Assembly: GCA_013400975.1 (NCBI GenBank)
Contig: WBMZ01004703.1
Coordinates: 372,001-436,000 of the forward strand
Direction of reading: 5' to 3'
DNA length: 64,000 bases
From: Atrichornis clamosus
Taxonomy: Eukaryota; Chordata; Aves; Passeriformes; Menuridae
Below are positions 12,601-23,870 of this stretch, piece after piece; the first letter of the stretch is position 1; every line of letters begins with the position of its first letter. Below the pieces are notes generated by a model. That model was not told the origin of the DNA, made no database searches, and saw only the letters and a program-made list of their open reading frames with translations. The position numbers were made by a program, and so were the translations under genes.

Positions 12601-14358
12601 AACCCATAGATAGAGAGATCACCCTTTTATCTCATTTATTTCTTCAACAAGAACAAAACCATCCATGTCTATGATCAAGACACTGAATACAGTATTTGTT
12701 CAATTAATAGATGATAACTATATCAACAAAATGACAGCTGAGCAGGATCCTGTTAGAACTGCAGAGTGCTCCTCCCCTGACCTGCTGCCATCAATAAGGG
12801 ACTGGCAGTTGTTCCAACACACCAAATGAGGTATTGTTCATATGACAAACAAATCTGTCAAACCTCTTTACCAGCCTGCCCAAATTCTCACAGAGTGTTT
12901 ATCCAAAGCAAGCTTAAAGTTGGCAAACTCATTATTTTTCATATTAATATGTGTACCAACATGAGGGTTACCACTGGACCATCCCAGGCCTCCCTCTGCT
13001 GAGGGACTGGTGATTGCACTGTGATTTATGGCTCATCACCAGGACATTATTCCAAAGGCCTCAATAACTCATTTATATCGGTCAGCAAGTGCATTTGACT
13101 TGACAGAATCATTATCCACATTATCACCAGAACTCACACATGGGCCTGTGCCTTTGCTCTGGAATGGATATTGGATCTGAAATCTCTGGACACCATTCAG
13201 TCCATCCCCATGCACTGCAGTCACACAGGATCCTGTGCCCACCACATCCCTTTTACACATCCACCCCAGGAACACTGGCTTTTGATGGCTGTTCTACCCC
13301 ACCTGAGAGGTTGCATCTGTTTAAAATGTCCAATGGTAAAAGAAAAAGCCTTGATATTATGAAGCTCACCCACACTATTATTTGTAGTGAATTTAAAATT
13401 CTATTGCACCTTGAGGCAAATTTTATTTTTGCATTATTTTATGCATACCTCTGTCCTCTATGAGGCCAAACAGAGGGACATTTGAATGCTGTTTCTGTAA
13501 TATTTTTCAGCCCCTGAACAAAGTGCTTGTGTGTTTTCATACCTCCAGTTCCAGCACTGCTCTCTCTGGTGGTTCAGTCTCGTTAACCCCCCATTTCCAT
13601 GTGCACAAGTAATTGGAATGCTTGTTCTTCAACAGGGAAGTTCTGGCTATGGTTATTCATAAATACCCCTTTATATTACAAGACAACAATACGGTGCTGC
13701 AAGAGCAGACATTGCTTTGCTGCTGAGTCAACCTTCCAAAATCAGAATAAAAATGTTTCTGAAAACCAAATTTCTTACAAACCAGAACTCCAGTTCTACT
13801 CTAGTCTGTGAGATTTCAGCTTCCATTCTCCTAAACACCAGTAAAATATTGAAATGGAAAGGGAGCAGAAGAGGATGTTACTCAACAGGTTGCCTTATTT
13901 CTTCAGACCACAGGGAAGGACCAGACATTATAAATAAGGGCTCATAAGGATATAAATTTCATGCTAATGCATTTTTTCAGACAGCCTAGCAAAGGTAGTG
14001 TTATCTTTGAGCAGCAAGAAATAGCTAGCCAGACTTAATCCCCTTTAAGGCATTACTCACATTCTGTTATCGAATTATTCAGTGCCTAAAGAGAAATACA
14101 AACAGTCAGTAAAGATTCAGGAGATCGTGTGAGAAATTACCTTCAGCTGAACAACTAATTCTAGTTCTAACTAATTTGCACAGCCTGAATGGTCACTTTT
14201 CTGTTGCTTCAGTCCTTCCTCCTGCTGCCTCTTTCAGTGCTACAAAAAAAAGAGAGGTGAAAAAGAGCCAAGTTCATTATTTGTAACTCTGAATGTCACA
14301 AGATCATTTCCAAAATGCAGATTATCACATCATCACTTCAGCTTCTAGAAACTCATTT
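9626..14358. other. unique non-coding stretch
   Basis: No recognised gene or known repeat. Small structures include a T9 run at 11112-11120, a TGTC-type short tandem near 12555, and a 12-bp perfect palindrome, CATATTAATATG, at 12940-12951. Frames of 60-107 codons occur on both strands without family resemblance. Confidence 0.5.
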
Positions 14359-14394
14359 ATTTCTGACCTGTTTTGCATTTCTGACCTGCTTTGC
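14359..14394. repeat. 18-bp tandem duplication, two copies
   Basis: Copy 1 at 14359-14376 reads ATTTCTGACCTGTTTTGC and copy 2 at 14377-14394 reads ATTTCTGACCTGCTTTGC, differing at one base. The unit is a multiple of three, so the plus-strand frame across it repeats Ile-Ser-Asp-Leu. That frame is otherwise unremarkable. It probably arose by recent replication slippage or local duplication. Confidence 0.9.
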
Positions 14395-15615
14395 TATTTA
14401 TGTAAAAAGATGAATACTGTTGCCTTAGCTGCCACAGCTCCTGTGTATCTGTGCGTAATATACATTTCAGTTTCAATTTATTATCATAAACCCTCAGATT
14501 ATAAAGATTTTGTTTCACATGACAAGTTCTGCGCCCATATTTTATTATTTATTGTGCAAGTTAAACTATACAGAGACTTAACTAACTGTACACATATTTT
14601 CCTGAAATAACCATGGCAACTGAACATACCCCACACTGAACAAATCCATCTCCCGAACACCATCTCCCACTAGATCTTCTTTAGCTAATTCTCACATCAC
14701 CACGACACTTCCAGTGTGCAAATAAACCATGGATCATGCTAGTACATATTCTGATATTTTACCAGTGACTGCCAGTCCACCTAAAGCCATTAAATTCAAA
14801 GACATACCCAGCACAGGGCACTCCAGCAGCACCTGAATTAGCCATGCAAAACAAGACCTCTGCTCATTTTTGGAAAATTGTAATTATGGGAACTAATTGT
14901 TCTTTTTCTAATAATGTCTATGTAACTATCCTGACTATGACTGACTAGAATAATTCTTTCTGCTTTTATTTTGTTGTGATATTCAAGACAGGTTCAGAAG
15001 GAAAGCCCCTCCTGATCATGATAAAAATTGCAATTCTGCCTTCACATGAACCTGTTTCTTACAAGACTGAAAAGGCTTTTCTCTTGCTCAAGGTTATGCC
15101 CTTATATCTGTCAAAACCAAAAGAGAATTGCTGAGCAGGTTGAGCCATGAGGATGAAAATCCCATCTCTTGGACAACGCTGATACCTCATTTTTACCACT
15201 CTATTGATTGAACAGGGCTGTGTGATTTACCCGGGTTTGGTTTGGTTGCCTGACAGACAAAACAGAGGGAGAAATCTGTGTCCATCAATCAACATTTCTT
15301 ATGAAAAACATCCGTCTGAAAGTAAAAGCTAAAACACAACATTTTGGTTGTCTAGAGAGAGGTAGAAATCCCAAAAAGTTGATTTTAGGAACCAGTAGGA
15401 ACTGAAATGCCAGAATTGCCAAGTCAGGAGCCTTTCCTAGTCCCCAGCCCAGCCGTTCACCCCCTCAGCACAGACTGCCCCGTTCCTGAGACAGAACCAG
15501 CAAAAACCACTGGGGAAAAATGTTCTTTTGGCATCTGTGTTTCAGCCCGAAGCCTCCCCATTATCTTAACACCGTGTCAATCTCTGAAAAATCAGAGCCA
15601 GCTTGGCTGCCTCGG
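14395..15615. other. unique non-coding stretch
   Basis: AT-rich unique DNA. From about 15400 the composition becomes GC-richer, and that continues into the tandem/dyad element that follows. No gene, RNA or repeat family was recognised. Confidence 0.5.
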
Positions 15616-15674
15616 CAATTAGCTGAAAAGACAAAGGCTAGAGGTCAATTAGCCCAGGAGGCAAAGGCTAATTG
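15616..15674. promoter_or_regulatory. paired tandem unit with CAATTAG and ACAAAGG/GCAAAGG motifs and an internal dyad
   Basis: Two adjacent units of about 30 bp start at 15616 and 15646. Their first 25 bases match at 20 positions, and both keep CAATTAGC at the left and CAAAGGCTA at the right. The second unit also forms a perfect inverted repeat: CAATTAGCC (15646-15654) and GGCTAATTG (15666-15674), with an 11-bp spacer. ATTAG/TAATTG-type cores suit homeodomain proteins, and CAAAGG resembles HMG-box (SOX or TCF/LEF) sites. The binding role is inference from motif similarity. The repeat structure is seen directly. Such short motifs also occur by chance. Confidence 0.4.
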
Positions 15675-16918
15675 CACGCTTGTCTTTGGGAGCCCAGCGG
15701 GGAGAAGTGAGAGCTAGTGGCCGGTCAGAAGTGCTCCGCCAGAGCTGGAGAGGGCATTTAGCACGAGGAGGGGTAGGAAAGGAGTGGGAGTTATTGCTGG
15801 GTTTCTTTTTCCCTACTTGTGGAGTTCAGTTACACTGGGAGTTGAAAAAAGCATGAGTCATCCTGAAGGATTATTTTAAAATGAGATGCATTTACAACTC
15901 AAACCAATTTTATGACAATTCCTCTCTCTGCCTGAGGAGACTGAATGCTGAATGCCTGAGGAGAGCTTCCACCTTCACAAAAGTGTTCTAATCATCATTT
16001 TTGCTACTTTAAGGGATTATAATCTTTCCATTTTTTCTTTGGCAATCAAACATTTACTGGAGGAGAAACTATAACTTGAGTATTCCACTCTTATTTTGTA
16101 CCTGCAAGATTTATCCTTGGAATCCAGACAAACCCAGGTGTCCTGTGCAAAGCAGACCAGGATGGACTTAAGGAACAATTAGTGAAAACACTGTGGGGGT
16201 GGAAACAGGTCCCAGGACGCCTCTGCTTGTTCATTTGGAGTGAAATTGATACAGCGAAACCATTTCAACAGAAGACTTTCAGAAAACTCTGAAAGGCAAT
16301 ATCCTGTAAGTCTGGTGGGTTAAGCAATAAGTGCTGGAGTGCCCTAAATGCTGACTTGTTGCATTTTTTCCCTTGATCTTGACCTCAACATCTTTTTCCC
16401 AGCTGAATTTATTTGGCAGTCTCAAGCAGTCTCAAGTTGAACAAAACTACATTTTTCCAGGAATTCGCTATCCAAGGCAGTTAAACATATTCTGCCCCCC
16501 TGTATTCTACAGACTACTCTGCTGTAGCCTGAAAATGTTTGACTTGCGTGTCAGGTCCCAGACAGCAGCAGAAGGATGGAGTGGTTTCCACAACAACACA
16601 GTCTTCTGTTGGGAATAACACTGTGTGCATACTCAGGGGAAAAGGCATTTTCATATCTCTGCTTGGTTTTCTGGTTGGTTTGTCTTGTGGGGGTTTTTTG
16701 GTAAGGCCTCACCTGCATGGTTTTGCAGCAAAGTTGTGTCTCTCTGTTGGCATCATCACCACCATTCATTTCCTTGTTAAAGAAGATATTTTAATTGGGA
16801 TCCCTGGTCCCTGTGCTATGTAAAGAACAGATTATACATGTGGCTATTGTAGTTTGAAATCAAGGAGCTTCCACATGTGCAGTTTGGTCTGCTGAGAGTT
16901 TTATCAGTTCAACACTAA
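15675..16918. other. unique non-coding stretch with a 10-bp tandem duplication
   Basis: Positions 15700-15770 are relatively GC-rich (GTGGCCGGTCAG, GTGCTCCGCC). A perfect 10-bp duplication, CAGTCTCAAG twice, lies at 16417-16436. A 94-codon plus-strand frame at 16539-16823 has a short hydrophobic stretch but no family resemblance. No gene was recognised. Confidence 0.5.
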
Positions 16919-16964
16919 GCACAGAATCCCAGAACGGCCGAGGGTGGAAGGGACCTCTGGAGTT
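16919..16964 (-). mobile_element. CR1 LINE, short 3'-end fragment, antisense
   Basis: CACAGAATCCCAGAACGG followed by GGGTGGAAGGGACCTCTGGAG matches the reverse complement of the CR1 3' terminus and the same segment of the copy at 1614-1848. Similarity stops after about 46 bases, so this is a heavily truncated or eroded copy whose 3' end is on the left. Confidence 0.75.
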
Positions 16965-17518
16965 AACAGCAAGGAAGAAATGTTCTGTAAGACCTGCCAG
17001 GTTCTCCTTCCTTCTTTTCCTGTATGATTAGCAAAGTTCAGTGCCTCCAGACTGGCATGAAGGTGTTTAATGTCAGAGCTTACATTACAATACAGCATAC
17101 ATTAAAAGTAAAAATACAACGTTTTTGCAGCTTAGAGAAAATATTTGCCCAAGACAAGTTAAAACTATGTAGCGGTATCATACAGTGTTTTGCTGGATAT
17201 AAAATGACCCTTTAAAGCCTTCTGACATTCTCCTTGAAGCTGAGGATTGAGGCTATGACCTTTGCAAAGCCTTCCAAAGAGCTTCACAATCAGCCAACTC
17301 TTACAGAGAAAGTTTCATTAGACGCCAAAGCCTTTTTTGATAAATGTGATGGCACAGTTGCCCTCTCTCATGAAAAAGGGGCAAAACCAGTTCTTGCTGT
17401 TTGAAGAAGAACCAGCAGTTGGAGCTGAGTGAGTTCAGAAGACTTGTTTAGCAATTTGAATCTAACCTCCAACACAGGAAGTTTTAATTAAATGCAAAGG
17501 AGGGGGGGAATTATCATA

Positions 17519-17666
17519 AGGGACCCATAGAGGCTGTGGAGCGTCCATCCCCAGAGTTCCTAGAACATGACTGGAGAAGCCCCTGGAAACGTCTTCTGGT
17601 TGGACCCATTTTTAGTAAGAGCTGGACTAGGTGACCTCTGGAGTCCCTTGCCAGCCTAAATGACAC
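17519..17666 (+). mobile_element. CR1 LINE, 3'-end fragment, sense
   Basis: The stretch reads GGCTGTGGAGCGTCCATCCC, an eroded middle part, then GAGCTGGACTAGGTGACCTC, TGGAGTCCCTTGCCAGCC and TAAATGACA. This is the sense-strand CR1 3' region, whose consensus has a GGACTAGATGACCTC-like block followed by TCCCTTCCAACCT and a tail of ATTCTATG-type repeats. The tail here is eroded. It lies opposite in orientation to the fragment about 550 bp upstream, so the two are separate insertions. Confidence 0.85.
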
Positions 17667-19078
17667 CACTAGCTGAAGCTGTCACCCTTCTCCCTCCGCA
17701 TTTGCAGTGCCAGGAAGGGAAAAGTCTCCCTGTAGCTGTGGAGCTGCTCAGGATGGCTGAACTGCAGGGAGGGAATCTGTCCAAAGTAGGACAGGACAGG
17801 ATTGGATAGATCTGGAATCTGAAACTTGACACTACAGATGCCATCTGTCAAAAAGGGAGGGATTTCCACCCAACTGGCAATAGCTGGGGTACAAACACAG
17901 GAGAAAGGCTATCAGCCTCCAGAGCAGCTCTGACTGTGAGCTGTCACTCCCAATGTACCAGCCTGTTTCGCCAAGTACTTACAGACTTTTTTTTCATTAC
18001 TATTTGCATAAAACCAGGCATAAGTTGTTCTCACACTGGAAGCAAAAGGGAGCAAAGGAAGGAAACTGAGTCCAAATCTCTGTAGGATGGCTTTGTTGCA
18101 AAGGGGTTTTCATCTGCTGCCCGGGTGCTTCCTAAAGACATGAACTCATCTGTGCCAAACACACACGAGGTACCCACATCTCTGCTGGGGCTATTGAAGA
18201 AGGAAAGCAAGTGACCACGTGCCAGTTAAACAAATGAATTCTCCTACACATTGGGACTTAGACCTCCTCCCTGTGTTTGTCTCTATTATTGGCTGAAGCA
18301 TTGCCTGAAAACAGAGGCCTGCAATGAGCAAAAAGGGAATCAGAGCATTCTAAACAAATGCTGTGGAAGGCCTCAAGCACTGAATCTGCAAAGTAACTTG
18401 AGTGCTTGAGAAGGCATTCCTGTGGGCTGCCTGCTTAAATAGCACAAGAAGAAATGAAACAATCTATTTGGTTAAAGAGAGCATTCAGTAAATAAACTTA
18501 TGCAATAGCACAGTAAATAATCCGGCAGATCACAATGTAAATATCAGTTCTCTTTCTGTTTATTTTTTCTCATTTTCTGAGATCTCTTTTCCGCTCCTGA
18601 AGCCTTTTTTTCCATTCTTTAGTATGCATCAGACAAAGCCTCAGATCCCTAGGCTTTGGCAGAGAAGCCAGTCTCATTTTTCTGTTAAGAGTATCATTTT
18701 TGGTTCCGTCAGCCCTTTGGTCCAGAAGATGCCAGCCCGGAGCCATTCATTTTTGCAAAGTCATTTTGGGTTTTTGAAGGTCCTTTGTGGTGGCCCTGAG
18801 CAGCCCCCCAGGCACAGAGTTTGCATGCTGGTGACAAGGCCCCTGTGGAATTCCTTACTCCCTGCTCCTTGGTCAATCCACCCCTTCCATGCCTGGCACT
18901 GAGTGCCAACCTGCCCGGCTAGTTGCAAACCTGGCCAGCAGCCACCTCAGTGCCACTGCTCCTGCTCACATCCTGGAGCGGCTTCTCCTCCTGGCCCCAC
19001 CGATGGGCTGCCAGCCCCGGTTCCTTTCCATCATGCAGGATATGTAACTAAAGGCTTTTTCCTTCCTTGTTTTTCTAG
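17667..19078. other. unique non-coding stretch
   Basis: Holds an exact octamer, ATTTGCAT, at 18002-18009 and an AT-rich block around 18480-18560. From 18770 to 19020 it is GC-rich, with overlapping frames on both strands that I do not recognise. It ends in a strong pyrimidine tract, CTTTTTCCTTCCTTGTTTTT, just before the next entry. Confidence 0.5.
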
Positions 19079-19153
19079 AAGAAATGTGCTTTTATCAAGA
19101 AGACACTGTCATTAGCAGTACTATCCATCTGTATCCAAGTGTAATTTCCCCAG
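19079..19153 (+). other. candidate symmetric internal exon (75 bp)
   Basis: Left boundary: a long pyrimidine tract ending TTTTTCTAG at 19078, an excellent acceptor. Right boundary: CCCCAG then GTAGGA at 19154, a fair donor. One frame is open: two bases complete a preceding codon, 24 codons follow from 19081 (E-M-C-F-Y-Q-E-D at the start, V-I-S-P at the end), and one base is left over. The segment is thus phase 1 at both ends and a multiple of three. The other two forward frames contain stops. No family is recognised and no partner exon is identifiable. A chance arrangement or a non-coding RNA exon remains more likely than a coding exon. Confidence 0.18.
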
Positions 19154-20625
19154 GTAGGAAACATTTTCCAGCTGGGGATTGCTGGAATATGGTTCATTAT
19201 AGCTGCTTCTGGCACATCCAGAGGTCCCTGTGTTGGTGGTGGGAAGAGATTACAGCAGTGCTGCTCCCACTGACAGTCACAGCACAGGCTCGGGGTAAGA
19301 CCCATTCACTGCTTTCACCGGCATTGCTAATTGTGAAAGGAAGATGATTCAGGAGCAGTTTTGCTCCCTCTGTTAGTTCCAGCCTAATAAATCCAGTGAG
19401 GGTGGCAAAGCAAGCACCAATTCATGCACATTGGAATAATTTCACAACCAGTGTCTTCTAGAAAGGGAATCACAGCTCTGCGGGAAGAAACAGTCACAGC
19501 AATTTTTGCTCAGTGAAATTCTTGTGGAAAACTCGGCTACAAATGATGATTTTCCCTCTGTGACTGCCCAGGGGTGTTCACAACAGCCCTGCCCATCAGC
19601 AGGGCAGGCAGGGGCACTGAGCCCTCAGCTCTGCTCACATCGAGCTTTAAAGACTGACCAGAAACACCCCAGTCAGGTGGACATCCACCAGGTCTGGGCA
19701 TAGAAAAGAATTGAAAAAGAAGCCTAGTGTGAAAACATTTCTGTGAGGAAAGATTTAAACACAGAGGACTTCTACATTTGTTAATAGGCCTTGTTTTACC
19801 TCTCTGTTTAAATAATCTCCTTCACATGTCTCAGAAATATCCTTTCAGAAAGATTATAAGATGGGGCTGCTCTCACAGAGCAAATTAGCAGTCCTAGTGG
19901 GATAAAACTTTGGAGAGGAGGAAGAAGGGGTTCCATCAGAGGGCAAAGCTGATGCTCAGGAGCACTGTGGAAAGTCTGAGTGCAAAAGTGCACGAGTGCC
20001 CTCAAGCACTGCCAGTGCCTCCTGTGACTTACAGAGGCTAAAAAAAGAGTAGATTCAACTTCTGAAGGGGGTTGTTTGCTGCACTTAATCCCTGTTCCCA
20101 GGCTCGTGGTCAGTGGGGACTAGCGGGGTGACCCAGGTGGTGTCAGGGAGGTTACCAAGTCTGGCATTTGATTCCTTGCTGGAAAACCGGCTGTGAGATG
20201 ACAGAAATATTTTATGGCTTCTTTTCTCACCTAAGCATAGAACCTATCATCACTCTGGCTTTTTCCACGTTGCTTTGTCATCTGTTAAGAACAAGGAGGG
20301 TCCCAGGAGTGTTCCCTCCTTGCACAGCAATGGATGAAATGGTCTCATGTCAGTGCAAAGGCAGGACTTGGAAGTTGGAAACATTTCCTGAGGTCTTTAG
20401 GACAGGTCTGATCCTGGCAGGTCCACCCTTGGGATCTGTTCAACTCTCCTGCTTTGTCCATATGATCACTGGAACCAGATTTAACTGGAGACGGGAAAAA
20501 TAAAGAGGAACTTTTTAAAAGGTTTGGAACAGCTCAGGGTTCCTTCTTTTTTTTTTTTTTGACTCAGAGTTTAGTAGCATAAGAAGGAATTTCTCTTAAT
20601 CAGAGAGATGTGGTGGATGATTCAG
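19154..20625. other. unique non-coding stretch
   Basis: Unrecognised frames up to 111 codons (20168-20503, plus) are not supported by any family resemblance. A T14 run lies at 20547-20560. No repeat family was seen. Confidence 0.5.
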
Positions 20626-20645
20626 TCAAAAAAAATTTTTTTTGA
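20626..20645. repeat. 20-bp perfect A8/T8 palindrome
   Basis: TC, eight A, eight T, GA is its own reverse complement over all 20 bases. It can form a zero-loop cruciform or hairpin and may be length-unstable. It lies about 65 bp downstream of a T14 run. No function is implied. Confidence 0.9.
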
Positions 20646-23560
20646 ACTTATGAAAGTTGTATAAAAATGGAGATGGGAGCTTAACTCTCAGCTTCTGTCT
20701 GGCACTGACACCTGGGACATGGATCTCGAAATCCCAGACTCTCAGACTGCCACAGGAAGCAGAGATGCCCTCGTGTGGAGACTGACACAGAGGCACTGAG
20801 AACTTCCCTTCACCTGAGCTCCTTTGCAGATGCACTCACGTCTCTGTACTGCATTTAAACATACCCTAAATACAAAATGTCTTTGATTTAGCTTTCCCTC
20901 AATAATTAAGTCACACACATCCTTATGTAGCACATCCAGTCACTCACACACATAAACACACAAATGAAGGAACAAAAACCTGTGAATTAATCCAGCTATT
21001 TCCCTGAAGGCTGTGAAAGAGGAAAGCAAGAGAAATATTAAATGATATTTCTATTTGGGGGCAGCTGGATTTCATCATGATGAGGCCATGCAAACATATA
21101 AATACCTGAGATGAGAAGGAAGATGAAATGTAACAGATGGAAACATTTGTGCTGTCAGTAAGAGGAAAGAATAAAGTTGTGGGTGCAACAGAAATTATTC
21201 TTAAAATTAGACCTATTTCCTCAGCATCAGATTTAATATCATATTTAATATCCTCTCCACTAACCTGCCCAGGCCATGCTCTTCACTTGTTATGTGACAG
21301 CACTGCCCACTTGAACACTAATATAGCTGTTTACTGCCCCTTAAAATAGTCCCATATATTTTAATTATAAGTCTGTGGCTTCAAGTCATATTTATAAAAA
21401 AGACATTAATTTCTATTCTATATATGACCAATTTAATCCCAGAATGAAGCTCCAGGATTCTGATTCTTTAACTCAGACCTGTCTTATTTTATGAATATGC
21501 TCTAAATGGTTATTTTCTGCCCCTCTGGACATTCAAAGTACAGGTGCACAATGAATGTTTAAAATGAGCAAACAGGAGGCTGAACTTATTTTTCTAGTAA
21601 AACATTTCCTGAAGAAAGAACAGTCATAATTTCAAAATTTTCCCATAAACTACAAGGAAAAAAAAGTATTTCCTGAGAATTTTTCCAGACTGAAAATTCA
21701 TAAGTATCTCAGAAAATTGATTTTAAAAAATCTCTAAAAACTCTAGGACTTTTGTAAGCAACAGTGACATGAAATATACAATTTATAGCATATGGCATAT
21801 GCTTTGGAGCTGGAAAAAACCCTTTTTAGACCAAGGCAGTTACAGACATTTCTACCAACAGAAACAAGCATTCCTCAGAAAGGCAGCTTTCCCTCTGTAG
21901 GTAGACAGAAGACATCATTTCAGACACCCAGATTCAAGTGAGCCTTCTAAAGGAGCCAATATTGTGAGTCCACAGCCCCGCCCCAGTGTCTGAGGCACAA
22001 ATACGTTTACATTTGTCGTGCTCAATTTCTGCCTGCAGAAACAAAACAAGGATTTGGAACTTATCACAAGGCACAAATAAACCCCCAAATATTTAGTCTA
22101 AAATCGCGTTAGTGACTTGTTTGTTGTTAAACGAACAAGAGCTGAATGACACTAATGGTTCCATTCTTTTTGTCCTGGTTCCACTGGACCATGGCAGTGA
22201 GCAAAGGTCAGAGTGCTCTGCATCTGTGTTTAGAAATTTGATGATGGAAGTAAGACAAAATGTTAACAATCATGAGGTAAATGCAAACCTGTGAAGAAGA
22301 TAAGGCTCACTTATCTCTTTATTGTGCATTCCTCCTTTTATCTCCTCACAGCCCTTTCCCTCTCTGATCTGCAGAGGTGATCTTTTCACCCTGCTAAATC
22401 ATCCTTATCAAGCCTCCTGAATGCAATAACCTCTTTGGCACATTACCTATCTTTTAGGATTTGTATTTAATATATTGTGTTCTCCTTTCTTTTTTTCCTT
22501 CCTGGGAGGTTACTCCAGAGCTCAGGATTGTTGGATTGCTGATTGATATCACAATTACTTTGTGCTGAGGGTTGTTTTCATCTGTGTGACCGACTGTTGC
22601 AAAAAGTAAAAAGAGACAAAATATATCTTTGTTTTTTTCTCCCTCCCTCTCACACAGATATAGACAAAGTTTATTTAATTATGCACACACTATTCCATGT
22701 TGGAACAACCTCAGCTTCCTTGATATTTTTATAAAACAGAAGAGAATTCTGCCCATACCAGATTCAGCACCAGATAAATTACCTTAATCCTCTCTGTCCC
22801 ATTTTGTTGCAGTGTTGTAGGATAAGTTTGTCTTCTACTTATAGAATTAAGACTGTGTCCTAAGCACCAGCTATCAGGTTTACTTTTATGAAGCACAAAA
22901 ATTATGCTAAAAACCACAGAGACCCCCTGCTAAAAGGGAACTCTCCCACACTGTGGTTTGTAAGGGTGGACATCAGGAAAGTACATCCAAAATTAATGTT
23001 CAATCCACGTGAAGAGTCTTTTTTCCTCTTGGTGGAAGGCTGATTTACACAAAACTCTCATGTCAGTGTGGGACTGAGGCAGCAGCACTCCAGGGGCTGG
23101 GATGTGCCCAGTGTCTCAGAACTGTCTCTGCAGTTCATTACAAACAGGCCCAAGCAGGGATGCTGAGCGTTGGAGAGGGAAGGTCAGGGTGACTTCCCCT
23201 GATGGGTACAAGAATCAACACCTTGCTGGGTCAGACAAGAAAACTGGTTCTCTGCAGAGAAACCAAGATTTCGCACTGAAGCTAGGTACTCAAAACTGAT
23301 ATTGAATGTTTCCAGAGGGAACATTTTCTTGTTAAACTCTTAATTTGTAGTTGTCACATCAAAAACAACAAAGTGGTTTTTATTTGGATTCTTACACAGG
23401 TCACAAATAAGTATTAGCTTTTAATGAAAAAACCTCTTTTCACCAGGAAGTTGATAGTATTTTGAAACTATTAGCATGAAACAGCTAAAGTAAGCAGTGT
23501 AGGAACAGCAGAGCAATACACCTGGCTACAGCTCCTTATCTGTTGATCTCTCTACACTGA
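20646..23560. other. unique AT-rich non-coding stretch
   Basis: A 12-bp duplication of ATTTAATATC plus two bases lies at about 21231-21252. The remainder is AT-rich with frequent stops. No recognised gene, RNA or repeat family. Confidence 0.5.
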
Positions 23561-23870
23561 GCCACACGCAGGCCGCTCTTTGTGCAAGGGCACCTCCACC
23601 CTTCACGCTGCCCTGGCCGCGCTCAGTTCCAGAGGGCAGTGAGGCCCAGAGCCTTTGCAGGTTTGCCGTGTGAGGTGTTCAGGCACAGGGGAGCACAAGG
23701 ACAGGGCAGGCACGTGGCTGCTGGACAGCCCCTGACACTTCCGGAGTGCTTCCTTTCCACTCCCTCCCAAAATTCCATAACCCTCATGGCTCAAGCCAGG
23801 CCCAGCCCGGCCCCTTCCCAGCCCCACATTTCTGCAGCAGCGTCACTTCAGCCCCGAGCTGTTTAACAGT
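23561..23870. other. GC-richer patch
   Basis: GC-rich relative to its flanks, with scattered CG dinucleotides and overlapping frames on opposite strands (94 codons plus, 74 codons minus), both rich in Ala/Pro/Gly/Arg. These features are typical of composition-driven frames. No promoter elements are visible. Confidence 0.35.
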
